Positions 35,102 through 43,471 of a DNA stretch of 64,000 bases are shown here, one piece after another (position 1 is the first letter of the stretch; each line of letters starts with the position of its first letter). This DNA is from CAYYFX01 sp046330135 (GTDB taxonomy: Bacteria > ARS69), in the NCBI GenBank assembly GCA_046330135.1, contig JAXLTI010000004.1, forward strand, positions 310,001 to 374,000. Direction: 5' to 3'. The notes beneath the pieces were generated by a model. That model was given only the letters and a program-made list of their open reading frames with translations. It had not been told where the DNA came from and did not search any database. A program made the position numbers and the translations under genes.

Positions 35102-35495
35102 CCGGCCCGCCGGCGTCCGGGATCGCCCGGGATTCCGGGGCCCGCGGTCCGCTGGAACGGCCGAGAGGCACCTTCCGGAGGGCCGCTCGACCGCCCCCCC
35201 CCGCCAGGCGTCTTCGCGTCGCTCCCGCGAGCGGTTTGACTTGGGTTCCTGGCGCTTGCTAAAGTCTGGTTGCGTTTCCGGATGTCCAACTCCGCTCCCC
35301 CGCCGAGCGCCGACGCTGGGGTGTTCCCCATCCCCGGCACGGTGTCTCGGGTAGAGTTCCGAAGAGTCGAGCAGTCTCCATGCGTCGAATTCCACAAACT
35401 CGGAGCTCTCGTTTGCCGACATCCACCAAGGAGTTCATCACGGCTCGACATCTCGGATGATCCCAGGACTCGGGTGCAGAAAGGCGGCAAGACGG
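35102..35495 (+). promoter_or_regulatory. Gene-free leader with sigma70-type promoter
   Basis: TTGACT (35236-35241), 18 nt, TAAAGT (35260-35265) is the clearest promoter in this 394-base gene-free stretch. It leaves a leader of about 225 nt before the small secreted-protein gene at 35496. The leader contains no recognisable riboswitch. I looked for a sigma54 -24/-12 pair and found none. Confidence 0.55.
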
Positions 35496-35801
35496 ATGGT
35501 TAGGACCGGACTCAGGAGATTCAAGAGGACCGCGGCATTATGCGCGGTCTTCGGAATGCTCTTGGTGGTGCCGGCGTCGGCGCAGATCTACGGCCGGAAT
35601 GGCGGACCGGTCAGCGTGGATGGGGAGCCGACGGACCCGGACAGTGCGTACCCCGTGTTCCCAAGCGCCGACGTCGACGTGAGCAGCTACGGCTTGAGTA
35701 GCACCGCTCCTCAGGACCAAGCGCAAGCGCAGTCCTGGTTCGACGCGTTGCTCGATATTCTCCGGAACCTGGGCTTGCTGCCGGCGGGGGGCGCGAACTG
35801 A
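35496..35801 (+). CDS. Small secreted protein coupled to a sigma54 activator
   Basis: The 101-aa protein has a signal peptide (FKRTAALCAVFGMLLVVPASA, residues about 8-28). The mature part of about 73 residues begins QIYGRNGGPVSVDGEP, is Asp/Ser/Pro-rich, and ends in an amphipathic segment (SWFDALLDILRNLGLLPAGG). I do not recognise a family. Its stop overlaps the activator start (TGATG), so the two are translated together. The context suggests an exported peptide sensed or controlled by the downstream regulator; that is inference. Confidence 0.65.
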   Translation: MVRTGLRRFKRTAALCAVFGMLLVVPASAQIYGRNGGPVSVDGEPTDPDSAYPVFPSADVDVSSYGLSSTAPQDQAQAQSWFDALLDILRNLGLLPAGGAN

Positions 35802-38218
35802 TGATCTCTCGCCTCCAGGAGCTGCCCATCGGCGATCGTTATCGCCGGGCAGAGCTCCATTTCGGACGCGGCATGCTGGCGCTCGCGCGAGAGGACCTCG
35901 AGTCCTTGCTCGCGGAGGGCGTGGAGCTGCCGGCCGAGCTGGAGGCGGAGTTGCGCTGGCGGCTGGCCACGTGCTGCGTGGGCCTCGGGAAGGCGGACGA
36001 GGCCGATGCCGTCGTGGACCGCGGGCTGGCGCTGCCGGGTCTCGAGGAGCGGACGCTCGCTCGCCTCGAGTCGGTTCGCGGGTATGCCGCGCTCTCGCGC
36101 GGGAACTACCCTGCCGCGCGGGAGACCCTCGACAAGAGCTGCGCCGCGCTGCGCACCGCGCGGGATCGCGCGGGGCTCGTGCCGACGTTGCGTTGGCTCG
36201 CGCAGACTCATCTGCGCACGGGCAACCTCGAGGCGGCGTTCGAAGCGGCGTACTGCGCCCTGGCCGAGACGCGGGACGGCGGCCTGGACGTCGATGCGGC
36301 GAGCGCGCACGGCATTCTCTGCGTGGCGTTCATCCAGCGCGGGCAGTACGACGCGGCCATCGAGCACGGCAAGGAAGCCCTCTCGATCTCCACGCGCCTG
36401 GGTCATCAATCCGGCGTCACGCGCAACAACCTGCACCTGTCCATCGCGGTCCGTCTGGCCGGCGACCTGGACGCTGCGGCGCAGTACGCGCTGCGCGCGC
36501 TCGCGGCGGCGGAAGAGTCCGACGCCCGGAACCTGGTGATCTCGGCTCGTCTCGCGGCGTCGCGCGCGCTGCGCGAGGCCGGACGCCTGGAAGCGGCGCG
36601 GGAGCTCGTGGACGGGGCGCTCGAGATCGCGAAGACGAGCGAGCGCGAGCGCGACCACGTCCTGGTCCTGGAAGACCTGGGGGATCTGGACCTGCTCGCC
36701 GGGCGCACGCGTCAGGCGCTGGAGCGGTACCGCGTGGCGTGGCGGCGCGCGGAGACGATCGCCGCGAGCGGCGACCTCGTCGCGGAGCTCGGCTGGCGCG
36801 TCGGCTCTGCGCTGCTGGAGCTGGGGGACACCGAGGGATCACGCCCGTGGATCGAGCGCAGTCTCGTGGTCGCCGAGAAGGCCGGCGAGCGCAAGGAGCA
36901 CGCGCTCGCGCTTCGCGCCCGCGGCATCTGGCACGCCCGGACCGGTCGCGAAGCGGAAGCGCGCCAGGATCTCGACGGCGCCCTGGAGACGCTCGAGACG
37001 TTGCGCGTTCCCTTCGAGATCGGCCGCACGCACCTCGCGTACGAGATGGCGCTGGCGGAGTGCGCCTCCGACGCGCGCGCCACGCGCGAGGAGAGGCGCC
37101 GGCATCTGTGCGATGCGCGGCGCATGTTCGAGCAGATCGGGGCCACGCACCTGCTCCGGCAGACCGAGGCCGCGGAGCTCCGCCTCTCCGAGGACGGCGG
37201 CACCGAGCAACGGCACGGCGCCAGCGGTCGGGGGACGCACCTCATGGAGGGCGGATGGGGCTCTCCGGCGTTCCGCGCCACCCTCGAGGAATGCCGGAAG
37301 CTCGGCCCCACGAGCCTGCCGCTCCTCCTCATCGGCGAGACCGGCACCGGCAAGACGCTCCTCGCCGAGGCGGTGCACGAGCTGGGGCGCGGCTCCGAGG
37401 GCGAGTTCTTCCCGGTGAACTGCGCGGCGATGCCCGAGCACCTCCAGGAGTCGGAGCTGTTCGGACACCGCAAGGGCGCGTTCACGGGCGCCGAGCGCGA
37501 GCACCCGGGCATCTTCCGCGAGGTCGGCCGCGGCACCGTCTTCCTCGACGAGATCGACAAGACCACGCTCGCGTTCCAGGCGAAGCTCCTGCACGTCCTC
37601 GACTGCCGCGAGGTGCGCCCGGTCGGTTCCACGCGGCCGGTCCAGGTGGAGGCCCGGATCGTCTGCGCCACGAACCGCAACCTCGACGCGCTGGTCGCGG
37701 AGGGGCGCTTCCTGGACGACCTGCACTTCCGCCTGCTCGGCGGCGTGATCGTGGTCCCGCCGCTGCGGGAGCGGGTCGAAGACCTGCACCTGCTGACCGG
37801 TCTCGTGCTCGACGAGATCTGCGAGGTCGAGCGCACGGCGCGGCCCGAGCTGGACGAGGACGCGTGGCGGGTCCTCACCGCGCACGATTGGCCGGGCAAC
37901 GTCCGCGAGCTGAAGACCCTGCTGCACCGGGCGGTCGCCCTGCACCGCGGCGTGTCGCCGCTCACCGGCGCGATGCTCGTGGCGAGCGCCCCGGCGGGAT
38001 CCACGCTGCGCGGGAAGACCTCGCGCCTGCGCCCGGCGGTGGACCTCTCGCAGCGCATGGCGAGCGCGGAGCGCGACGAGATCCTCCGTGCGCTCGAGAA
38101 GGCCGGCGGCGTCCGGCGGCGCGCGGCAGAGATCCTCGGGATCAGCTACCGCGGGCTCGGCAAGAAGATGGTGCGGCTGGGAATCCGCGGCGAGGCCGTC
38201 GACCGCGACGTCTCGTAG
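35801..38218 (+). CDS. TPR-containing sigma54-dependent transcriptional activator
   Basis: In this 805-aa protein, residues 1-470 are helical TPR-like repeats, with no receiver or GAF domain. The AAA+ domain has Walker A GETGTGKT at 512-519, the sigma54-contact loop GAFTGA at 559-564, Walker B TVFLDEID and sensor/Arg-finger segments (DDLHFRLLGGVIVVPPLRER, WPGNVRELK). The C-terminus is a Fis-type HTH (AAEILGISYRGLGKKM). It therefore opens sigma54 promoters using ATP, with the TPR part as the input domain, probably by protein or peptide binding. It is coupled to a small secreted protein gene. Confidence 0.92.
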   Translation: MISRLQELPIGDRYRRAELHFGRGMLALAREDLESLLAEGVELPAELEAELRWRLATCCVGLGKADEADAVVDRGLALPGLEERTLARLESVRGYAALSRGNYPAARETLDKSCAALRTARDRAGLVPTLRWLAQTHLRTGNLEAAFEAAYCALAETRDGGLDVDAASAHGILCVAFIQRGQYDAAIEHGKEALSISTRLGHQSGVTRNNLHLSIAVRLAGDLDAAAQYALRALAAAEESDARNLVISARLAASRALREAGRLEAARELVDGALEIAKTSERERDHVLVLEDLGDLDLLAGRTRQALERYRVAWRRAETIAASGDLVAELGWRVGSALLELGDTEGSRPWIERSLVVAEKAGERKEHALALRARGIWHARTGREAEARQDLDGALETLETLRVPFEIGRTHLAYEMALAECASDARATREERRRHLCDARRMFEQIGATHLLRQTEAAELRLSEDGGTEQRHGASGRGTHLMEGGWGSPAFRATLEECRKLGPTSLPLLLIGETGTGKTLLAEAVHELGRGSEGEFFPVNCAAMPEHLQESELFGHRKGAFTGAEREHPGIFREVGRGTVFLDEIDKTTLAFQAKLLHVLDCREVRPVGSTRPVQVEARIVCATNRNLDALVAEGRFLDDLHFRLLGGVIVVPPLRERVEDLHLLTGLVLDEICEVERTARPELDEDAWRVLTAHDWPGNVRELKTLLHRAVALHRGVSPLTGAMLVASAPAGSTLRGKTSRLRPAVDLSQRMASAERDEILRALEKAGGVRRRAAEILGISYRGLGKKMVRLGIRGEAVDRDVS

Positions 38219-38347
38219 ACGCCCGCTTCCTTCCATAGAATGCGCGAGGCACAAGCCCTCTCCTCGGGCGCCCCTCTGCGACGCCCCAAGTCCAGCGAAT
38301 CGCCAGAAGCACAGCCGACGATAGCTTAGAAGAACAGACTCCAGTGA

Positions 38348-38382
38348 GTCGGCAAAGCCTTATGGCACAATAAGTTGCCGAC
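38348..38382. repeat. 35-nt interrupted palindrome
   Basis: GTCGGCAA (38348-38355) and TTGCCGAC (38375-38382) enclose a second pair CTTAT/ATAAG. It lies in AT-richer DNA between the sigma54 activator and the DUF5343 gene and could be a terminator of the former or an operator of the latter. Confidence 0.5.
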
Positions 38383-38474
38383 CACAATCCCCAGACAGAC
38401 TCTCCGCTTGACGTCGGCTGCGATTGCTCCGAGTATTGCGAGGTCGACGTCGAACTCAAACGCGGAGGACAATC

Positions 38475-39191
38475 GTGTCCGAGACTGACGTAGCGCAGAG
38501 GCGCCTGCCCGCATACGTGTCGTTCAAGACGTTTTGGAACTTCCTTGAGAGTCTGCGCGGGCATCCGGTCCCTGCCCGAGTGGATCGGAGCCTGATGCGC
38601 CATCTCTCGGGCTCTAGCCAATCCGCCCTTCAGGCTTCACTGCGGTTCCTCGGGTTGGTCGATGATGAGGAACGCCCGACGAGAAGCCTGATGACTCTTC
38701 TCGCTGCGGCTGCAGACGAGAAGAGACAGGAAGAACTGGGCCGGGTTGTGCGCGAGGCATACGACTTTCTACGCGAGCCCGAGTTCGAGCTCGAGCGTGC
38801 GACGGCGAAGCAGTTGGAGGAGCACTTCAGGAACTCCGGCGCGTCCGGGACCACAGTGAAGAAAGCGATGGCCTTCTTCGTGGCCCTGGTCAAGAAGGCG
38901 GCGATGCAGGTCTCGCCACATCTTCGAGGAACTGGATCGGAGGCGAGGCGCGCGCTGCCAGGCACGGTGACTCGCCGCACGAGACGACCGCGTGACACAA
39001 GCGTGGCGCCAAGAGAAGAGACGAGGGACGACCAGCATCTGAACCGGCAAAGGCTCGAGATCCCGCTGCCAGGCAAGGCCAGCGCCGTCATTGAACTGCC
39101 TCGGGGTCTGGACGCAGCGGACTGGAAGCTAGTCGAGACAGTGGCAGCGGCTTTCGCAGCACGACTTCTTCAAGAGAGCGCGGAGAACTGA
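38475..39191 (+). CDS. DUF5343 family protein
   Basis: The 238-aa protein starts GTG (SETDVAQRRLPAYVSF) after GGAGG. The N-terminal 130 residues (LPAYVSFKTFWNFLESLR, VDRSLMRHLSGSSQSALQAS, LRFLGLVDDEERPT) match the DUF5343 pattern, helical and perhaps winged-helix-like. The C-terminal 80 residues are basic linker plus ELPRGLDAADWKLVETVAAAF. DUF5343 genes occur in accessory and defence islands; no function is established. Base composition is visibly lower in GC than its neighbours, suggesting transfer. A structured-RNA candidate follows directly. Confidence 0.7.
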   Translation: MSETDVAQRRLPAYVSFKTFWNFLESLRGHPVPARVDRSLMRHLSGSSQSALQASLRFLGLVDDEERPTRSLMTLLAAAADEKRQEELGRVVREAYDFLREPEFELERATAKQLEEHFRNSGASGTTVKKAMAFFVALVKKAAMQVSPHLRGTGSEARRALPGTVTRRTRRPRDTSVAPREETRDDQHLNRQRLEIPLPGKASAVIELPRGLDAADWKLVETVAAAFAARLLQESAEN

Positions 39192-39196
39192 GAGTG

Positions 39197-39316
39197 GGGT
39201 GGCCAGGGCTAGCGTGGATGAACACCTAAGGGAAGGAGTCGCCCTCCAAAGGCGACACCTATCGGTCCGAGTCCCGCGACAGACCGGAGTCCAAATCCGG
39301 TCCGCCCTGGCCTCCC
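39197..39316 (+). ncRNA. Candidate structured RNA: closing stem plus two TCCAAA-loop hairpins
   Basis: GGGTGGCCAGGGC (39197-39209) pairs with GCCCTGGCCTCCC (39304-39316) with one mismatch. Inside are GTCGCC-CTCCAAA-GGCGAC (39238-39256) and GACCGGA-GTCCAAA-TCCGGTC (39282-39302). CTCCAAA is identical to a tRNA-Trp anticodon loop, but acceptor and D-arm geometry do not fit a tRNA. ACACCTA is repeated on both sides of the first hairpin. Strand is uncertain because the fold is nearly symmetric. Confidence 0.45.
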
Positions 39317-39376
39317 GAATAGCGACAGTCCGACAGCGTCGCGATCCAGTCGACGAGAGTACTACAGGGAGTGCGC

Positions 39377-39988
39377 TCAGGTCGCGCGGTTGCGGTACAG
39401 CTCCTTGTCCACCTGCGCGGCCATCTTCGCGGCCGCGTCGGCGGAGAGCCCCAGGAACTCCGCGATCCGCTTCGCTTGCCCGGCCGAGTCCTTCACGACG
39501 TCGGAGTAGTGGACGTCGAGGCCGGTGAAGTCCTTGCGCGTCTCCATCAGGCGCTTCACGTCGCGAAGGTGCACCTGATAGATCTCGGTCATCCGCTCGT
39601 CGGAGACGTCGGACTTCTCGCCGCGGCGGGCCAGCATCTTCGCCTGCGACGCGAGCACCTCTTCGAGGTGCCGGTGCATGAAGACGATCCGGTAGTCGTT
39701 GTCCGGCGGGAGATCCTTCAAGAGATAGGAGATGACCTTGAGCGCCTTGCCGCGCGCCTTCTGCACCCAGCTCTTGTCCGCAGACTTGTCCAGCTCCTTG
39801 ACCTTCTCGAACTCGAAGTAGCCCTTCGGGTTGTCCTCGTCCGCCGAGCGGATCCCGTCCTGGAAGGGCGCGATGCCGGCCGCTTCGAGCATCTTCATCG
39901 CCATCGACGTGCCCGAGCGCGGCAGTCCGGAGACGACGATGACGGGCTCGCCCCGTCCCTTGCCGAGAATCCTCTGGAAGATGGACAC
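39377..39988 (-). CDS. Sulfotransferase-like protein
   Basis: The 203-aa protein has the PAPS-binding P-loop VIVVSGLPRSGTSMAMKMLE near residues 16-35. GYFEFEKVKEL and IVFMHRHLEEVLASQAKML (the 3'-phosphate-binding region) follow, and HYSDVVKDSAGQAKRIAEFL is at the end. These are the marks of the sulfotransferase superfamily, which transfers sulfate from PAPS, but the protein is shorter than most. Acceptor unknown. ATG 39988 is preceded by GGAGGGAACG. Confidence 0.82.
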   Translation of the reverse strand: MSIFQRILGKGRGEPVIVVSGLPRSGTSMAMKMLEAAGIAPFQDGIRSADEDNPKGYFEFEKVKELDKSADKSWVQKARGKALKVISYLLKDLPPDNDYRIVFMHRHLEEVLASQAKMLARRGEKSDVSDERMTEIYQVHLRDVKRLMETRKDFTGLDVHYSDVVKDSAGQAKRIAEFLGLSADAAAKMAAQVDKELYRNRAT

Positions 39989-40099
39989 CGTTCGTTCCCT
40001 CCGTTTCGGGACAGGGCCCGGAACCGATGAGTGTAGCGCAAACGGGGGCCTTCGGTCCTCGGTCCCCGAGAAGCCGGCTCCAGGTCCGCGAAGAGACGC

Positions 40100-40549
40100 C
40101 TAGGTCCCCGAGAAGAGCGCCCGCAGGTCGAGGGAGGGGGCCTTGGTCTTGGTGGCACGGGCGACGAAGCCGCGCGCCAGGCCGTCCTTCCCGATGCCCA
40201 ACGCGGTGCTGACGAGCCCGAGCGCCTCCGCGAGCTGCTCCGGAGGCAGGGACTCGGTGACCTCCCGCCAGGTGGCTTCCTCGAGGCCGTTGAACGCGGT
40301 TTGCACCTCGAAGAGGTCGAAGCCGCGCGTGTAGCGCTCCTCCGCGATGCGATCCACGGTCTCGAGCATCGGTCGCGCCTCACGGGTCCGGATCGTCGTG
40401 AGTGTGACGTCGAACAGGGCCTCGACCAGGCGACGCGTCTGCTCGGCGCCGAGCGCTTCGTAGTGGCTCAAGTGCGCGCGGCGCATCGCCTCCAGCGCGT
40501 GGTCGACGATTCGCTCCTTCCGCGTGCTCAGCAGGTCGACGAGGCTCAT
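40100..40549 (-). CDS. RsbRD N-terminal-like regulatory protein
   Basis: The 149-aa all-helical protein (MSLVDLLSTRKERIVDHALEA ... GFDLFEVQTAFNGLEEATW ... ALGLVSTALGIGKDGLARGF) resembles the RsbRD N-terminal / non-haem globin-like sensor domain seen in front of STAS or kinase domains, here standing alone. Such domains usually act as sensory inputs. The start follows GGGAGAG. It is divergent from the Fe-S/TPR gene. Partner unknown. Confidence 0.6.
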   Translation of the reverse strand: MSLVDLLSTRKERIVDHALEAMRRAHLSHYEALGAEQTRRLVEALFDVTLTTIRTREARPMLETVDRIAEERYTRGFDLFEVQTAFNGLEEATWREVTESLPPEQLAEALGLVSTALGIGKDGLARGFVARATKTKAPSLDLRALFSGT

Positions 40550-40826
40550 CGCTCTCCCATCCTTCTCCTCCGAGGTCGACGCGAAGATAGATCCCGACCT
40601 GGTTCGGGAACAGCCCGCCGGGGCCGGCCGGCCATCTCGCCCCCGGACCCCCCCGAGGGCCGCAAGCCGTGGCCCTCCTTTCGACCGGGCGTCCGCCCTT
40701 CGGGGACGGCGCCAGCGGCCCCCGGCCTTGTCCCGCGGCCCTCCCCCGAGCAAAATAGGACCAGGAGATCGTCTATGGGGGCGTCCTGTGCCCCGGAGGC
40801 GGTCGGAAAGGCCAGGACACCTCGCC

Positions 40827-42821
40827 ATGAGCGTTCGGAGCATCGACATGCCGGCGTCCGGCCCCTCGGCCGACGTCCCCCGGAAGCCGAAGAAGACCCC
40901 GCCGAGTCCCCTGCCGACGTCCAAGTACAGCAAGTGGCGGGCGCTCACGCTCGCCGCCATCTACCCGCTCATGGCCATCCACATCCTGCACTGGAAGCTG
41001 GCCGGGAAGACGCTCGCTCCGCTCGAGCTGCACGAGGTCATGTTCACGGCCGAGCTGGGCATCATCACGGCGGGGTTCATCCTGATGGCGCTGGTGGCCG
41101 TCGCCACCCTCGTCTTCGGCCGGTTCTTCTGCTCGTGGGCCTGCCACATCATGGTCCTGCAGGACGGAGCGTCGTGGCTCCTCCGGAAGCTCCACATCAC
41201 TCCGAAGCCGGTCCGCTCGCGGTTCCTGCTCTGGGTCCCGCCGCTCGTGCTCCTGTACATGTTCGGCTGGCCGCAGATCACGCGCATGTGGGCGGGGCGG
41301 CCCTTCCCCATGATCCGCACGCAGACCGATCTCGAGGGCATCAGCTCCTTCGTCACGACGAACTTCTGGCGCAACCTCCCCAATCCCTGGATCGCGGCGC
41401 TGACGTTCCTCGTGTGCGGCTTCCTCGTGGTCTACCTGCTCGGCTCGCGCGGCTTCTGCAACTACGGCTGCCCGTACGGCGTCCTCTTCCTGACCGTGGA
41501 TCGCTTCGCGCCCGGTCGCATCCGCGTGGACCGCGACAAGTGCGCGCAGTGCGGCACGTGCACGGCGGTCTGCACGTCGGGCGTGCGCGTTCACGAAGAG
41601 GTGGACGTCCACGGCATGGTCGTGAACCCGCGCTGCCTCAAGGACCTGGATTGCGTGAGCTGCTGTCCGGAGAAGGCGCTGCACTACCGCTGGGGCAAGC
41701 CCTCGCTCGGGCGGCTGTGGTCGGGCCGCGCCACGCTGATCGCGGCCGCGGTCCTCGCCCTCACGATCGTGGTGGCGTTGATCTTCCCGGGAGCACAGAA
41801 CTGGTGGGCGGGCCGCTTCGACCTCGTCCCCTTCGGGCTCGCGGTGTTGCTGCTCGGTCTCGTCGCGTACGGGCGCACGGGCATGCCGGCGCGTCACTAC
41901 CACTTCACGCTCGGCGAAGAGAGTCTGATGGCGGTGGTGTTCGTCGCGACCCTGCTCATCTATCGCCAGCTCTACGACCAGATCCCCTTCCTCCTCACCA
42001 TCGGGCTCGGCGGCGCGGCCGCGTACGCCACCGTGGTGTTCGTCCGGCTCTTCCGGCAGCTCGACGTTCGCGTCGTCCAGTACGCCCTGCGAACGAACGG
42101 CGCGCTGAAGGGCAAGGGCGTGCTCTTCGCGACCGTGATGGCGGCGTTCTTCGCGCTCACGATCCACAGTGCCTTCGTCCAGTACCACACGCACTTCGGC
42201 TACGCGGCGCTGGCCGACGCGCGCGCCGCCGCCTCCGCGGGAAACGTGGCGGCGCCGGTGCTTCGCGACCGGGCGCTGCAGCACCTCCTCTGGAGCGATC
42301 GGTGGGGCCTCTACCGTTCGGAGCGGCTGCAGCAGAGCCTCGCCGCGATCTATCTCGATCGGTCCGATTTCCCGCGCGCGGAGACGTATCTGCGGCAGGT
42401 GATCGCGCGCGATGCGGGCAATCCCGACGCGCATCTGCAGCTCGGTCGCGCGCTCGTCTCGCTGAGCCGCCCCGACGAGGCCGAGGCCCAGTTCGCGGAA
42501 GTGTTGCGCGTGAAGACCTCGCTGGGGTTCCGCCAGAAGGAGCTGCTGTCGCTCCAGGCGCAAGCGCACTACGAGCTGGGGGCGCTGCAGCTCACGGCCG
42601 GGCGAATCGACGACGCTGCGCAGAGCCTTCGCGCTGCGCTGAGCCTCGATCCGAAGATGGCCGAGGCCCACTACAACCTGGCGATCGCGTGCCTCAATCA
42701 AGGCCGGCGGGACGAAGCGATCGCGGAAGCCGAAGCGGCGGCCGCGCTCGCGCCGTCCGACCTCCAGACGCAGGAGCTGTTGGCGCACCTGAAGCAAGCG
42801 CCGGCGGCGTTGCCGGACTGA
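40827..42821 (+). CDS. Membrane 4Fe-4S protein (NapH/CcoG-like) fused to TPR domain
   Basis: The 664-aa protein has several hydrophobic helices. Conserved membrane-side cysteine motifs FCSWACHI and FCNYGCPYG (the NapH/NosR/CcoG CxxxCP type) come first. A ferredoxin-like pair follows: CAQCGTCTAVC and CLKDLDCVSCC-P. More helices are followed by about 200 residues of TPR (AETYLRQVIARDAGNPDAHL ... AHYNLAIACLNQGRRDEAIA). It is a redox protein that may pass electrons from quinol, or help assemble a metalloenzyme. The TPR fusion is unusual. ATG 40827 has a weak ribosome site. Confidence 0.82.
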   Translation: MSVRSIDMPASGPSADVPRKPKKTPPSPLPTSKYSKWRALTLAAIYPLMAIHILHWKLAGKTLAPLELHEVMFTAELGIITAGFILMALVAVATLVFGRFFCSWACHIMVLQDGASWLLRKLHITPKPVRSRFLLWVPPLVLLYMFGWPQITRMWAGRPFPMIRTQTDLEGISSFVTTNFWRNLPNPWIAALTFLVCGFLVVYLLGSRGFCNYGCPYGVLFLTVDRFAPGRIRVDRDKCAQCGTCTAVCTSGVRVHEEVDVHGMVVNPRCLKDLDCVSCCPEKALHYRWGKPSLGRLWSGRATLIAAAVLALTIVVALIFPGAQNWWAGRFDLVPFGLAVLLLGLVAYGRTGMPARHYHFTLGEESLMAVVFVATLLIYRQLYDQIPFLLTIGLGGAAAYATVVFVRLFRQLDVRVVQYALRTNGALKGKGVLFATVMAAFFALTIHSAFVQYHTHFGYAALADARAAASAGNVAAPVLRDRALQHLLWSDRWGLYRSERLQQSLAAIYLDRSDFPRAETYLRQVIARDAGNPDAHLQLGRALVSLSRPDEAEAQFAEVLRVKTSLGFRQKELLSLQAQAHYELGALQLTAGRIDDAAQSLRAALSLDPKMAEAHYNLAIACLNQGRRDEAIAEAEAAAALAPSDLQTQELLAHLKQAPAALPD

Positions 42822-42845
42822 TCGGGGCGAGCAGACGGCAACTGA

Positions 42846-42883
42846 GTGGTAAAACCACGCGTATGCGTGGTATAAGCACGCAT
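42846..42883 (+). promoter_or_regulatory. Three overlapping inverted repeats at the HTH-MNT start
   Basis: GTGGT-AAA-ACCAC (42846-42858), ACCACGC-GTAT-GCGTGGT (42854-42871) and ATGCGTG-GTATAAG-CACGCAT (42863-42883) overlap in series and end right at ATG 42884. TATAAG (42871-42876) is a -10 placed 7 nt before the ATG. This looks like a cooperative autoregulatory operator. Confidence 0.7.
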
Positions 42884-43471
42884 ATGGACACCTTGCTGCG
42901 GCTCCTGTCTTCACGCGTCAAAGCGGAGGTCTTCCGGCTGCTCTTCGGCTTGGAAGGAGGCGAATTACACGTCCGCGAGATCGCACGGCGATCGGCGCTG
43001 AACGACGCGACGGTGCGCCAGGAGCTGAAGCGGCTGTCGGCGCTCGGAGTGATCAAGGTTCGCCGGGACGGGAATCGCGCCTACTACAGCGCCGACCGGC
43101 TGCACCCGCTGTATTCGGACCTGCACAGCATGGTCCTCAAGACGAACGGGCTGGTCGACGTGCTGCGCGAAGCCCTGTGGAAGCAGAAGGTCCGTCTGGC
43201 ATTCGTCTTCGGCTCACTTGCGGGAGGGAGCGAAACAGCGGGCAGTGACGTGGACCTCTTGGTCGTCGGATCCGTCACTCTCCGACAGCTCACACCGCGG
43301 CTCTCGGGGGCGTCTACGAGGCTCGGGCGGGAGGTGAATCCCTACGTCCTGACGGCCTCGGAGTACTCGAAGCGTGTTCGCGCCGGAGACCACTTCCTCA
43401 CCTCGGTCCTGCGCGCGGAAAGGATCTTCGTGATCGGGAGCGACCATGACCTTGAAGGACTGGGCGGATAA
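42884..43471 (+). CDS. HTH-nucleotidyltransferase (MNT) fusion, antitoxin-like
   Basis: In this 195-aa protein, residues 1-95 are an ArsR-like winged helix (RVKAEVFRLLFGLEGGELHVREIARRS, ATVRQELKRLSALGVIKVRRDGNRAYY). Residues 100-195 are an MNT domain with the motif FVFGSLAGGSETAGSDVDLLVVG (GS...DxD). MNT proteins act as antitoxins of HEPN toxins by nucleotidylating them; the next gene is HEPN-like and overlaps by 26 nt. The DNA-binding domain and the inverted repeats at its start suggest autorepression. An ATG at 42863 is an alternative start. Confidence 0.85.
   Translation: MDTLLRLLSSRVKAEVFRLLFGLEGGELHVREIARRSALNDATVRQELKRLSALGVIKVRRDGNRAYYSADRLHPLYSDLHSMVLKTNGLVDVLREALWKQKVRLAFVFGSLAGGSETAGSDVDLLVVGSVTLRQLTPRLSGASTRLGREVNPYVLTASEYSKRVRAGDHFLTSVLRAERIFVIGSDHDLEGLGG

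Noticed and set aside
35236..35265. Sigma54 promoter before the small gene and activator
   Set aside because: TGGCGC and TTGC are present but adjacent, without the 10-nt GG-to-GC spacing required; the TTGACT-N18-TAAAGT pair explains the site better.
39238..39256. tRNA-Trp (anticodon CCA)
   Set aside because: Only the anticodon arm fits. The 26 bases before it give no acceptor or D-arm, and the T-arm is mismatched, so it is listed as a structured-RNA candidate instead.
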